A DNA stretch of 7,310 bases, from NCBI GenBank assembly GCA_027490595.1, contig JAIXXU010000282.1, positions 1 to 7,310 of the forward strand, read 5' to 3'. The DNA comes from Pseudomonadota bacterium (GTDB lineage: Bacteria > Bdellovibrionota_B > Oligoflexia > Silvanigrellales > Silvanigrellaceae). The notes under the pieces were generated by a model. That model was given only the letters and a program-made list of their open reading frames with translations, was not told where the DNA came from and did no database searches. Numbering within the stretch: the stretch's first letter is position 1; every line of letters begins with the position of its first letter. Position numbers and translations under genes: made by a program. Below, piece after piece: positions 1 through 6,825 of this stretch.

Positions 1-2
1 AA

Positions 3-257
3 ACCTCAGAAAGACTTTCCCCACTCGCTCTTCACACACTAAAAACGCGCTGGACGCTTTCTCAAGAACGAGAAGAGCAAATTGCTCATATCATTTGGGA
101 TGACGGGAGTTTCCATGGTGATACTACTGTAAAAACCAATGACATGTATAGTTCAATCCACCAATGCGCAAAAAAAGCTGCTGAACAAATGAAGAAAAGC
201 CATGATAAAAAACAATCTCATCACAAAAATAGCCGCGATGATTTCAACGAGGCCTAG
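3..257 (+). CDS. C-terminal part of an unidentified protein (5' end outside window)
   Basis: This is an open frame of 84 codons entering from the left edge and ending at TAG 255-257. It is the only + frame without a stop over this stretch; the other two close at 40-42 and around 101-103, which in AT-rich DNA suggests coding. The visible part contains TLSQEREEQIAHIIWDDGSF and then an amphipathic, Lys-rich segment. It ends in a hydrophilic tail rich in Lys, His and Asp (KKSHDKKQSHHKNSRDDFNEA minus its last residue or so), probably disordered. I do not recognise the family. It does not resemble the C-terminus of lysyl-tRNA synthetase, a gene often found next to lolC, and no membrane segment or catalytic motif is visible. 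Its end overlaps the downstream lolC frame by 56 nt if lolC starts at 202, or by 20 nt if it starts at 238, so the two are probably translated from one message. Confidence 0.5.
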   Translation, partial: TSERLSPLALHTLKTRWTLSQEREEQIAHIIWDDGSFHGDTTVKTNDMYSSIHQCAKKAAEQMKKSHDKKQSHHKNSRDDFNEA

Positions 258-1539
258 TTACGCCCTCTTTTTTATTCTTAAACGATACCTTCTGCTTTCT
301 TGGATTTCTCAGAAAAAACTTAAACAAGGATCGGCCGTCTCAGTTCTGGTTCCCCTATCAGGGATTACAATTGGGGTTGCCGCTTTTTTAGTAGTTATTA
401 GCGTCATGTCAGGATTTGTTGAATCTATTGAAAAAAACATATTTCAATCACAAGCTCATCTCATTTTAAAACCGCAACCAGGAACAGACATTGCACCCGC
501 TGATGCCGAGAATTTAATTCAAAAAATAAAAAATTTTTCCTCAGAAATCGTTCATATTTCCCCCTTTTATCAATCAGACATCATTATTCAATCATCAGAT
601 GGTGTCATGATTGCCTCACTTGAAGGAATCGATCCAAAATCAAAGTACCAACCTTTTGATGTCAATAACATTTTAAACGACTCTGATGAAACAGAGCTGT
701 TAGAACAAAAAGTAGGTGTTCATTTTCAAAACAATGAATTAACGTTTAATACGATTCTAGTTGGACAAGACATTTTAGATCAATTGCATATTAATATTGG
801 AGACAGAATCACTTTGGTATCTCCAAATTTTCAAGGAGGATTCACAGGTTTTTCTCCTAATCAAATTCCTGTTGTTGTTGCTGGTAATTTAAATACAGGA
901 AGAATGATTTATGATAAAAAGAAAATTTTTAGCTCTCAACATACATTCTTTTCAATCTTATCAGATTCAGATTATTCTCAAGGTTTTTTTGTGGTACTTA
1001 AAAATCCTATGAACGCCCAAAAAATTTCAGATAGTTTACAGAAACACTTAGCAAAACTTAACCTTTACGCAGAACCATGGACTACGCCAAACAAATCTCT
1101 CCTAAAGGCTCTTACTTTTGAGCACTATGGCATGATTTTTATGCTTGCCATGATTGTTGTTGTTGGCTGTTTTAGCATAACAATTTCTCTTTCTATGTCC
1201 GTTCGAAGAAAAATAAAAGACATGGCTATTTTGAGAAGCCTTGGCTTTGAGAAAAAAGATTTATATAAATTATTTATTTGGAAAGGAATCATAATAGGAA
1301 TATGCGGAATTATCGGAGGATTTATTTTAGGTGGAACAATTCTTTTTCTTATATATACGAACAAATTACCAATTTTAACATCACCATATTCCTCCCAGTC
1401 ACTGCCGATTGTTTTTCATATTTCTGATTTATTTTTTATCATACTCACTACAATCATATGCTCTTTTGTCGCAGCATTTTGGCCTGCTTATCAAACACAG
1501 AAATTCAATATTATTGAAATTTTATCAGTAAAGAAATAG
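202..1539 (+). CDS. lolC: Lipoprotein-releasing ABC transporter permease, LolC/LolE (LolF) family
   Basis: This is the inner-membrane subunit that, with the LolD ATPase, extracts outer-membrane lipoproteins from the inner membrane and passes them to LolA. The 445 residues show the family layout: one N-terminal membrane segment (about 46-70, ending VISVMSGF), a large periplasmic domain (about 75-305), and three C-terminal membrane segments (about 308-332, 358-388, 408-428). The FtsX-type coupling region RRKIKDMAILRSLGF (335-349) precedes the second of these. Residues 208-223 (PNFQGGFTGFSPNQIP) sit where E. coli LolC carries the LolA-binding hook; this assignment is by position only. lolD follows after 13 nt. 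The start is uncertain: ATG 202 has only a weak GAAGA upstream, while ATG 238 (residue 13) fits the usual family N-terminus better but has no Shine-Dalgarno. Only one LolC/E gene is present here, so it may be a LolF-type subunit acting as a homodimer. The family is secure; C versus E versus F is not. Confidence 0.93.
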   Translation: MIKNNLITKIAAMISTRPSYALFFILKRYLLLSWISQKKLKQGSAVSVLVPLSGITIGVAAFLVVISVMSGFVESIEKNIFQSQAHLILKPQPGTDIAPADAENLIQKIKNFSSEIVHISPFYQSDIIIQSSDGVMIASLEGIDPKSKYQPFDVNNILNDSDETELLEQKVGVHFQNNELTFNTILVGQDILDQLHINIGDRITLVSPNFQGGFTGFSPNQIPVVVAGNLNTGRMIYDKKKIFSSQHTFFSILSDSDYSQGFFVVLKNPMNAQKISDSLQKHLAKLNLYAEPWTTPNKSLLKALTFEHYGMIFMLAMIVVVGCFSITISLSMSVRRKIKDMAILRSLGFEKKDLYKLFIWKGIIIGICGIIGGFILGGTILFLIYTNKLPILTSPYSSQSLPIVFHISDLFFIILTTIICSFVAAFWPAYQTQKFNIIEILSVKK

Positions 1540-1545
1540 GGAGGA
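1539..1545 (+). promoter_or_regulatory. Strong ribosome binding site for lolD TTG start
   Basis: GGGAGGA begins on the last base of the lolC stop codon and lies 7 nt before TTG 1553. It is a near-ideal Shine-Dalgarno and is the main reason to accept the TTG start. The residues that follow ([12 protein letters not shown]) are a normal LolD N-terminus, so a later start would cut into the fold. Confidence 0.85.
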
Positions 1546-1552
1546 TACTTAC

Positions 1553-2236
1553 TTGATTACACTTCAAGTCAAAAACTTATTCAAAAAATATAGAGTTGGT
1601 GAAACGATTATCTCCGCAGTAAATGACATCTCCTTCAGCGTTCAACAAGGAGAATACATTGGCCTAGTTGGGGAAAGCGGGTCGGGAAAGAGTTCATTGC
1701 TTCAAATTTTGGGAACTCTAGACACTCCCACTTCAGGTGAAATTTTAATCAACAACAAAAACCCTTTTAATGGTTCAGATAAAGAAATTAGTCTATTTAG
1801 GAATAAAAATCTGGGATTTGTATTTCAACAATTTCATCTTCTACCTGAGTTTACAGCTTTAGAAAACATCATCATTCCTGGACTAATTTCCAATAAAAGC
1901 CACCATGAAGCTACCAAAGAAGCCGAGAAGTTAATGCTCAAAGTTGGAATTGAACACAGAAAAAACCACTATCCAAGCCAACTTAGCGGAGGCGAACAAC
2001 AACGAGTTGCTATTGCAAGAGCTCTTATTAATAATCCACAGTTAATACTTGCCGATGAGCCCACAGGGAATCTTGACTCGAAGAACGCAAAAGACATACA
2101 TGAATTGTTTTTGGAAATACACAAAACGATAAAAACCACTATTTTAGTTGTAACTCATAACAAAGATTTCGCGGCAACTCTCCCAAGACAAATCTGTCTC
2201 CGAGATGGTCAAATTTTATCAGACACTCATTTTTAA
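1553..2236 (+). CDS. lolD: Lipoprotein-releasing system ATP-binding protein LolD
   Basis: This is the cytoplasmic ABC ATPase that powers lipoprotein release by the LolC/E permease just upstream. At 227 residues it has the usual LolD length and every nucleotide-binding motif: Walker [10 protein letters not shown] (40-48), Q-loop [10 protein letters not shown] (91-100), signature [15 protein letters not shown] (144-158), Walker B with catalytic Glu and D-loop [12 protein letters not shown] (164-175), and switch His 202 (VVTHN). The [15 protein letters not shown] stretch and the [15 protein letters not shown] signature are typical of the LolD/MacB/FtsE group. The adjacent LolC/E gene identifies it as LolD rather than FtsE or MacB. 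The start is TTG, supported by the strong GGGAGGA site; no in-frame ATG lies nearby. It appears intact and functional. An 87-nt gap to the preferred bamA start follows, the widest in the cluster. Confidence 0.96.
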   Translation: MITLQVKNLFKKYRVGETIISAVNDISFSVQQGEYIGLVGESGSGKSSLLQILGTLDTPTSGEILINNKNPFNGSDKEISLFRNKNLGFVFQQFHLLPEFTALENIIIPGLISNKSHHEATKEAEKLMLKVGIEHRKNHYPSQLSGGEQQRVAIARALINNPQLILADEPTGNLDSKNAKDIHELFLEIHKTIKTTILVVTHNKDFAATLPRQICLRDGQILSDTHF

Positions 2237-2311
2237 TCCCCTTCGACTTGCACAATTCTAAGAGATCGGGAATAGTTCACAATCAGTTTGTTTTTAATTG
2301 ACGTGGATTTA

Positions 2312-2317
2312 AGAGAG
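2312..2317 (+). promoter_or_regulatory. Probable ribosome binding site selecting the bamA GTG start
   Basis: AGAGAG lies 6 nt before GTG 2324. The in-frame TTG at 2288 has no comparable site upstream. Starting at 2324 also gives a compact signal peptide (basic region KKLTAKKK, then a hydrophobic core), whereas the longer form would add twelve residues including three acidic ones ahead of it. Confidence 0.55.
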
Positions 2318-2323
2318 TTTTTC

Positions 2324-4759
2324 GTGATAATAAAGAAATTGACAGCAAAAAAGAAGTTCCCCTGGATCCTCACATTCTTTTTAGGGGGACTGGCAATCAA
2401 CTCTGTTGCAGAATCCAGACCTCTGACCCTTCTAAGCGCGGAACCTGAAAGCCTTGGAAAAGGGGAAGTGATATCCTTTATAAAAGTATCCGGAAATAAA
2501 ACAATTTCTACGGAAGCTATTTTAAACACTATTTCCACAAAGCCGGGCTTATCCTTAGATCCCCAAACACTTGCAAAAGACATACAAACCATTTACGGCT
2601 TGGGTTACTTTCATGATGTAAAAGTGACAAGAGAAAGTCAGGGCGTTATATCCATAAAAGTGATAGAAAAGCCTACTATTGCAGACATTACTTTCAATGG
2701 TTTTGATATTGTTTCCTCGCATTCTCTCAAAGACAAAATCGTTAGCAAAAAATACACCATTGTTGATGAGAAAAAAATTTCTCAAGATTTAAGAACCATT
2801 GAGCAAACATACATAGAAAAAGGATACTATCTTGCCAAAGCATCCTACGTGTTTGAAGAAACTGACACTGGTTCTGTCGTTCTCTGTTTCAAAGTAATTG
2901 AAAACTCCCCAATTTATGTACGGAGTGTAAACTTTGTTGGCAACGAATACTTTAGTGATGCCGAACTTAGTAACTTTATGGCAACAAGACCTTTTTCCTG
3001 GATGTCATTTTTTTCCTCTAGCGGCGTGTTTAAAGATGAATTTACCCTTACAGACCAACAAAATCTAACCTACATTTACCGCGAAAACGGATATGCTGAA
3101 GCCACCGTATCTGCTCCTGTAGGCATTTTTGAAAAAAACAAATCAGATATTGATGTCACTTACTCTATTGAACAAGGAGAAAGATTCCACATCGGTAAAA
3201 TTGAAATTACTGGTGATTTAATTGAACCCCAAGAGGAAATTAAAAAGAAATTATCTCTACTTGAAAACAATTTATATCGTATTTCAAAATTTAACTCTGA
3301 CATGAAAACCCTCAAAACTATTTATGGTGATCATGGCTATGCATTTGCTTACGTTTATCCTCAATTTACGCTCGATCGAAAAAATAAACTTTTTAATATT
3401 TCCTACAATATTAACAAGGGCGAAAAAGCTTATTTTGGTCAATTTTTCATCGAAGGAAACGTTAAAACTCGAGATAATGTTATTCGAAGACAGCTGAAAA
3501 TTGCTGAGGGAGAATTATTTAATCAAACAAACTTTGATAAAAGCAAAGAGAGAATAAATAAACTTGGCTTTTTCGATGGTGATGTAAATCTGGTACAAGA
3601 GGCAGACAAAGAAAATAATAAAATAAATGTTCGCATTTCTGTGAAAGAAAAAGGAACAGGAAGCTTGCAAGCGTCCATTGGAGCATCTCCAAACTCCTCT
3701 GGAAATTCAGGCGTAACGTTCTTCGGATCTGGCCAATACCAAGAAAAAAATCTATTTGGAAAAGCTTATGCAATTAGTGCAAATGTTCAATTGAGTCCCA
3801 GCCCCCAATCTTCGAATGAACTTAATTATACGTTAGGTCTTAACTTTACAAACCCAAGTATATTTGATGGACCATGGGGATATGGTTTGTCTGTTTCTTA
3901 TCAAAAACAAGTACAAAGTATTTCAACGTCGAATTCAATAGCACAAGCCTTTTTAACTCAAAAAACACTCACTGAAAGTGGTTTTATTGGGAGAGAAATT
4001 ATTGAGAATCTTCGTTTCAATATGGGCTATAGTTTTGCAGACTACGACATCAGCCCTTCCGTACCTCTCACAGCAAAGTTTTTTCAATCAGGACGAACAG
4101 AAGAGCTCACTCAAGCTTTAGTTTACGATGCTACAGATAATAATCTAGATCCTACGGAAGGGTTTTACGGAAACGCCACTAATGCTCTTGCTGTTCAAGT
4201 TTTTGCAGGTCAGTATAACTATGGAAAATCATCACTTAATCTCGCCTATTATTTCCCCATTTCTTACACTGAAAACTACAAAACCAACTTTAAGTTTACC
4301 TTTATTCCACAATATGTTTACCCAACCGTTGGAGCTGAAACTATCCCCTACTGGAAAAGATTATCCCTTGGAAATTCTTATTTTATGAAGGGTTACTCCA
4401 GCCCTGGAGAATCTATCGGACCATCCATTCCCGTTGCAATTTCACCTATCAGTGGCCAAGTTATCCCTTTAATTTATGGAGGGAATCGTAGTTTATATTC
4501 AAGTATTGAGTATTTTATCCCTATTATTGCAGAAGCGGGGCTAAGGTTTGTCAGCTTTGGCGAAGCAGGAGCAGTTTTAGCTGAGTCAGATAACTTTGTT
4601 CTATCTAACGTCAAGTACGATATTGGTTTTGGATTTCGTTGGAAATCTCCCGTTGCCCCTTTTCGGTTTGAATGGGCATTTCCTATAAACGATGGACAAA
4701 TTGGCAAGGCTCATTTTGTCTTTACTATTGGTTCTGATAGCTTTGGCGCTGGTTCCTAA
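2324..4759 (+). CDS. bamA: Outer membrane protein assembly factor BamA (Omp85 family)
   Basis: BamA is the essential pore of the BAM complex that folds and inserts beta-barrel proteins into the outer membrane. From the preferred GTG start it has 811 residues, close to E. coli BamA. The order is: signal peptide with likely cleavage after SVA (residue 29); five POTRA domains at about 49-116, 118-194, 197-285, 287-366 and 369-443, the last containing GNVKTRDNVIRRQ and RINKLGFF; then a 16-strand-type barrel from about 444 to the end. Barrel landmarks are the loop-6 motif, here MKGY (688-691) followed by IGP (698-700), GGN (719-721), FGEAG (745-749) and FRWKSPVAPFRFEW. The usual Arg of VRGF/Y is Lys 689 and its usual Asp partner is Glu 747. 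The beta-signal HFVFTIGSDSF ends at residue 807 and a GAGS tail follows. An upstream in-frame TTG at 2288 would give 823 residues. skp follows after 19 nt, the classic partner order. Confidence 0.97.
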   Translation: MIIKKLTAKKKFPWILTFFLGGLAINSVAESRPLTLLSAEPESLGKGEVISFIKVSGNKTISTEAILNTISTKPGLSLDPQTLAKDIQTIYGLGYFHDVKVTRESQGVISIKVIEKPTIADITFNGFDIVSSHSLKDKIVSKKYTIVDEKKISQDLRTIEQTYIEKGYYLAKASYVFEETDTGSVVLCFKVIENSPIYVRSVNFVGNEYFSDAELSNFMATRPFSWMSFFSSSGVFKDEFTLTDQQNLTYIYRENGYAEATVSAPVGIFEKNKSDIDVTYSIEQGERFHIGKIEITGDLIEPQEEIKKKLSLLENNLYRISKFNSDMKTLKTIYGDHGYAFAYVYPQFTLDRKNKLFNISYNINKGEKAYFGQFFIEGNVKTRDNVIRRQLKIAEGELFNQTNFDKSKERINKLGFFDGDVNLVQEADKENNKINVRISVKEKGTGSLQASIGASPNSSGNSGVTFFGSGQYQEKNLFGKAYAISANVQLSPSPQSSNELNYTLGLNFTNPSIFDGPWGYGLSVSYQKQVQSISTSNSIAQAFLTQKTLTESGFIGREIIENLRFNMGYSFADYDISPSVPLTAKFFQSGRTEELTQALVYDATDNNLDPTEGFYGNATNALAVQVFAGQYNYGKSSLNLAYYFPISYTENYKTNFKFTFIPQYVYPTVGAETIPYWKRLSLGNSYFMKGYSSPGESIGPSIPVAISPISGQVIPLIYGGNRSLYSSIEYFIPIIAEAGLRFVSFGEAGAVLAESDNFVLSNVKYDIGFGFRWKSPVAPFRFEWAFPINDGQIGKAHFVFTIGSDSFGAGS

Positions 4760-4767
4760 TTTTTTTT

Positions 4768-4772
4768 GGAGA
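4768..4772 (+). promoter_or_regulatory. Ribosome binding site fixing the skp start
   Basis: GGAGA lies 6 nt before ATG 4779. It settles the skp start: the same frame is open back to an ATG at 4692 inside bamA, but starting there would add 29 residues ahead of a clear signal peptide. A run of eight T (4760-4767) directly precedes this site. Confidence 0.85.
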
Positions 4773-4778
4773 CATATT

Positions 4779-5336
4779 ATGAAACGTTTTATGGTTAAAT
4801 CTTTCCTCACCTTAGTAGTTCTTTCTATGGCAACAAGTTTTTCTTCTGTTTTTGCAGCTGAAAAATCAGGGCACGACTTAAAAGTTGGCATTGTTGATGT
4901 TCAATCAGCAATTCTTCAAACAAATGATGGAAAGTTAGCACGACAAAAAATCGAAAAAGAAGTTACTTCCAAAAAACAAGAGCTTATGAATCAACAAAAT
5001 CAACTCAAAAAACTACAAGAAGACTTTCAAGCTCAACAGTCAGTTTTGAGCGATGCAGACAAAATAACAAAACAAAAAGAATTTCAAACTAAACTTCAAG
5101 CTTTTCAACAAGCACAAATTTCATTTGAACAAGAAGCTAGACAACGTGAAGCCACAGCTCTTCAAAAAATCTTTCAAAATATTCAATCTGTTGTTCAGAA
5201 AATATCAAAGCAAAAGAACTTTGATCTAGTTTTTGATAAAAGCGCTGCTGTTCTTTTATATGCAGCTAACGGAACAGATATTACTAATGACGTAGTTACA
5301 CAATACAACAGTGAATTCAAAAAGGATAAAAAGTAA
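4779..5336 (+). CDS. skp: Periplasmic chaperone Skp/OmpH family
   Basis: Skp is a trimeric periplasmic holdase that keeps outer-membrane proteins unfolded on the way to BamA. The 185-residue precursor begins with a signal peptide (MKRFMVKSF, then a hydrophobic core) probably cleaved near VFAA (24-27). The small beta-rich body begins KVGIVDVQSAIL (35-46), the family's N-terminal signature. A long charged helical region (about 50-145) forms the hairpin tentacle, and the chain returns to the body with FDLVFDKSAAVLLYA (148-162). The tentacle is very Gln-rich, with 16 Gln in about 55 residues (68-122). The length suits the OmpH family. The position directly after bamA is the standard one. The stop TAA shares its last A with the ATG of lpxD, so lpxD translation is probably coupled to this gene. 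Confidence 0.94.
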   Translation: MKRFMVKSFLTLVVLSMATSFSSVFAAEKSGHDLKVGIVDVQSAILQTNDGKLARQKIEKEVTSKKQELMNQQNQLKKLQEDFQAQQSVLSDADKITKQKEFQTKLQAFQQAQISFEQEARQREATALQKIFQNIQSVVQKISKQKNFDLVFDKSAAVLLYAANGTDITNDVVTQYNSEFKKDKK

Positions 5337-6352
5337 TGCCCCTGTCTCTTGAGAATATCCAAAAAAAAATAAAGTGTGAATTGTTTCTTGGACAAGGTCC
5401 TTCAGAGTTTGAAGGGATTACTCCTCTCACCCACTCTCACGAAAAAACACTTTCTTTTTTAGCTCAAGAAAAATATCTTGAAGATGCTCTCAAGTGCAAA
5501 GCTGGCGGTCTTTTATGTTCCAAAGAACACAGTATAAAACTGAAGCCCGCTTTTTCCGGACACCTTATTATTTGTGAAAATCCATATGCAGCTTTTGCAA
5601 AAGTAGCCCAACATTTTTTTAAACCACAACACCCCTTCAGTGGACATAGCGACAAAAGCTATATTGATATTTCTGCCACTCTCGACCCATCCTGTACTAT
5701 TTTTCCCTTTGTATTTGTTGGCCCAGGTGCCCGAATAGGTAAAAATACTATTGTCTATCCTGGATGTTTTATTGGAGCTGGCTGCTCCATTGGCGATGAC
5801 TGTATTTTGTACCCGAACTCTACTGTTCGCGAGGGTTGCTCACTTGCCGATCGCTGTATTTTGAATCCTGGAGCTGTCATTGGAGCTGATGGATTTGGCT
5901 TTGCACCCACTGCCGATGAAAATGTAAAAATTCCTCATTTAGGTGGCGTAGAAATCGCATCCGACGTAGAAATTGGAGCAAATTCTACAATTGATAGAGG
6001 AACACTGGAATTCACAGTTATTGGACGTCAAACAAAAATAGACAATCTTGTCATGGTTGGCCATAATGTTCGTGTTGGGGAATTTTGCTTTATTGCTGGA
6101 CAAACTGGTATCGCAGGCTCTGCCACCATTGGAAATCGATGCGTACTTGCAGGTCAGGTTGGTATTAGTGGACATATTAAGGTAGGAGACAACACCACTG
6201 TCGCCGCTCAATCAGGTGTTTCCAAAAACTTGCCCTCAGGTGAGATTTGGCAAGGCACTCCAGCCCGTCCTCAAAAAGAATATGCAAAAAATTACGTAGT
6301 ACTGAATCGAATCTTAAAAGCACATATTAGTAATAAAAAAGAAGGAGAATAA
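5336..6352 (+). CDS. lpxD: UDP-3-O-(3-hydroxyacyl)glucosamine N-acyltransferase LpxD
   Basis: LpxD transfers a 3-hydroxyacyl chain from acyl carrier protein to the 2-amino group of UDP-3-O-acylglucosamine, the third step of lipid A synthesis, in the cytoplasm. Its 338 residues match the family. There is an N-terminal uridine-binding domain (about 1-105), then a left-handed beta-helix of hexapeptide repeats in strict six-residue register from about 116 to 187 and again from about 205 to 300, and a short C-terminal helix after QGTPARPQKEY. Key motifs are GADGFGFA (183-190), IDRGTLE (219-225) and KIDNLVMVGHNVRVG (234-248), in which His 243 corresponds to the catalytic His (239 in E. coli). Twelve Cys are present, eight of them at the inward-facing small-residue position of the repeats. 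The ATG overlaps the skp stop by one base; AAGGA (5322-5326) lies 9 nt upstream inside skp. Confidence 0.96.
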   Translation: MPLSLENIQKKIKCELFLGQGPSEFEGITPLTHSHEKTLSFLAQEKYLEDALKCKAGGLLCSKEHSIKLKPAFSGHLIICENPYAAFAKVAQHFFKPQHPFSGHSDKSYIDISATLDPSCTIFPFVFVGPGARIGKNTIVYPGCFIGAGCSIGDDCILYPNSTVREGCSLADRCILNPGAVIGADGFGFAPTADENVKIPHLGGVEIASDVEIGANSTIDRGTLEFTVIGRQTKIDNLVMVGHNVRVGEFCFIAGQTGIAGSATIGNRCVLAGQVGISGHIKVGDNTTVAAQSGVSKNLPSGEIWQGTPARPQKEYAKNYVVLNRILKAHISNKKEGE

Positions 6353-6356
6353 TTTT

Positions 6357-6824
6357 ATGTCCACAAGAACAAATGTCTTAATGGACGAACATAAAATAAA
6401 AGAACTTCTCCCCCATAGGTATCCACTACTTCTGATTGATAGTGTTCATGAATTTGAAGAATTAAAAAGAGTTGTTGCAAGCAAATTTATATCTGAAGAC
6501 TACCCTGTTTTTGAAGGACATTTTCCTAATAATCCCATTTATCCTGGGGTTTATTTTATTGAAAGCATGGCTCAAACAGGAGCTCTTTTGCTACTAAAGA
6601 ACGATAAAAATAATGCAAATGATGTAGTTGGTTTACTATCAAGCGTGGAAAGCGCACGCTTTCGGAAGCCCATTCGTCCTGGTCAAACTGTTCAATATGA
6701 TGTTACGTTAGAAAAAAGTCGCGGAATTTTTTACTGGTTTTCAGGTAAAGCTTACTGTGAAACAGAGCTTGTAGCTGATGCTAAATTCTCTATAGCTCTG
6801 ACAAAAAAAATTAAGGAAAATTAA
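6357..6824 (+). CDS. fabZ: 3-hydroxyacyl-ACP dehydratase FabZ
   Basis: FabZ dehydrates (3R)-3-hydroxyacyl-ACP to trans-2-enoyl-ACP in fatty-acid elongation, and so competes for the same 3-hydroxyacyl-ACP pool that LpxA and LpxD use. That is the usual explanation for its place between them. The 155 residues form a single hot-dog domain with ELLPHRYPLLLIDSV (16-30) at the N-terminus, catalytic His 55 in EGHFPNNPIYPGV (53-65) and catalytic Glu 69 in FIESMAQTGALLL (67-79). RFRKPIRPGQTVQY (101-114) is the conserved later strand. The family consensus HFPGxPIxPGVL reads HFPNNPIYPGVY here, with Asn 58 for Gly and Tyr 66 for Leu; neither residue is catalytic. The start is supported by GAAGGAG (6341-6347) in the last codons of lpxD, 9 nt before ATG. 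lpxA starts one base after the stop. Confidence 0.97.
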   Translation: MSTRTNVLMDEHKIKELLPHRYPLLLIDSVHEFEELKRVVASKFISEDYPVFEGHFPNNPIYPGVYFIESMAQTGALLLLKNDKNNANDVVGLLSSVESARFRKPIRPGQTVQYDVTLEKSRGIFYWFSGKAYCETELVADAKFSIALTKKIKEN

Positions 6825-6825
6825 A

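Noticed and set aside
2248..2276. Possible promoter in the lolD-bamA gap: TTGCAC, 17 nt, AATAGT
   Set aside because: Only 3 of 6 and 4 of 6 bases match the sigma-70 consensus. In AT-rich DNA this occurs by chance. The gap is the only place in the cluster with room for a promoter, but the sequence does not prove one.
2288..2323. Twelve-residue N-terminal extension of BamA from TTG 2288
   Set aside because: No Shine-Dalgarno precedes it, and it puts three acidic residues ahead of the basic region of the signal peptide. Kept only as an alternative start.
2233..2592. Minus-strand open frame of 119 codons across the bamA start
   Set aside because: It is antisense to the BamA signal peptide and first POTRA domain, has no recognisable motif, and runs opposite to a clearly coding frame.
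4182..4388. Open frame of 68 codons on the + strand inside bamA
   Set aside because: It lies wholly inside the BamA barrel in another frame, with no ribosome site and low-complexity Leu/Phe/Thr-rich content typical of shadow frames.
4741..4767. Possible terminator after bamA: run of eight T following GC-containing sequence
   Set aside because: Only a 3-4 bp stem (AGC/GCT) can be drawn, and it is not next to the T run. The T run leads directly into the skp ribosome binding site, so an intergenic spacer is the simpler reading.
4692..4778. 29-residue extension of Skp from ATG 4692, with a hydrophobic stretch
   Set aside because: It is the shifted-frame reading of the bamA 3' end. ATG 4779 has a good GGAGA site and a complete signal peptide.
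5700..6200. Repetitive-looking DNA with recurring ATTGG and GGAGCT words in lpxD
   Set aside because: It is explained by the hexapeptide repeats of the encoded beta-helix, not by a DNA repeat or mobile element.
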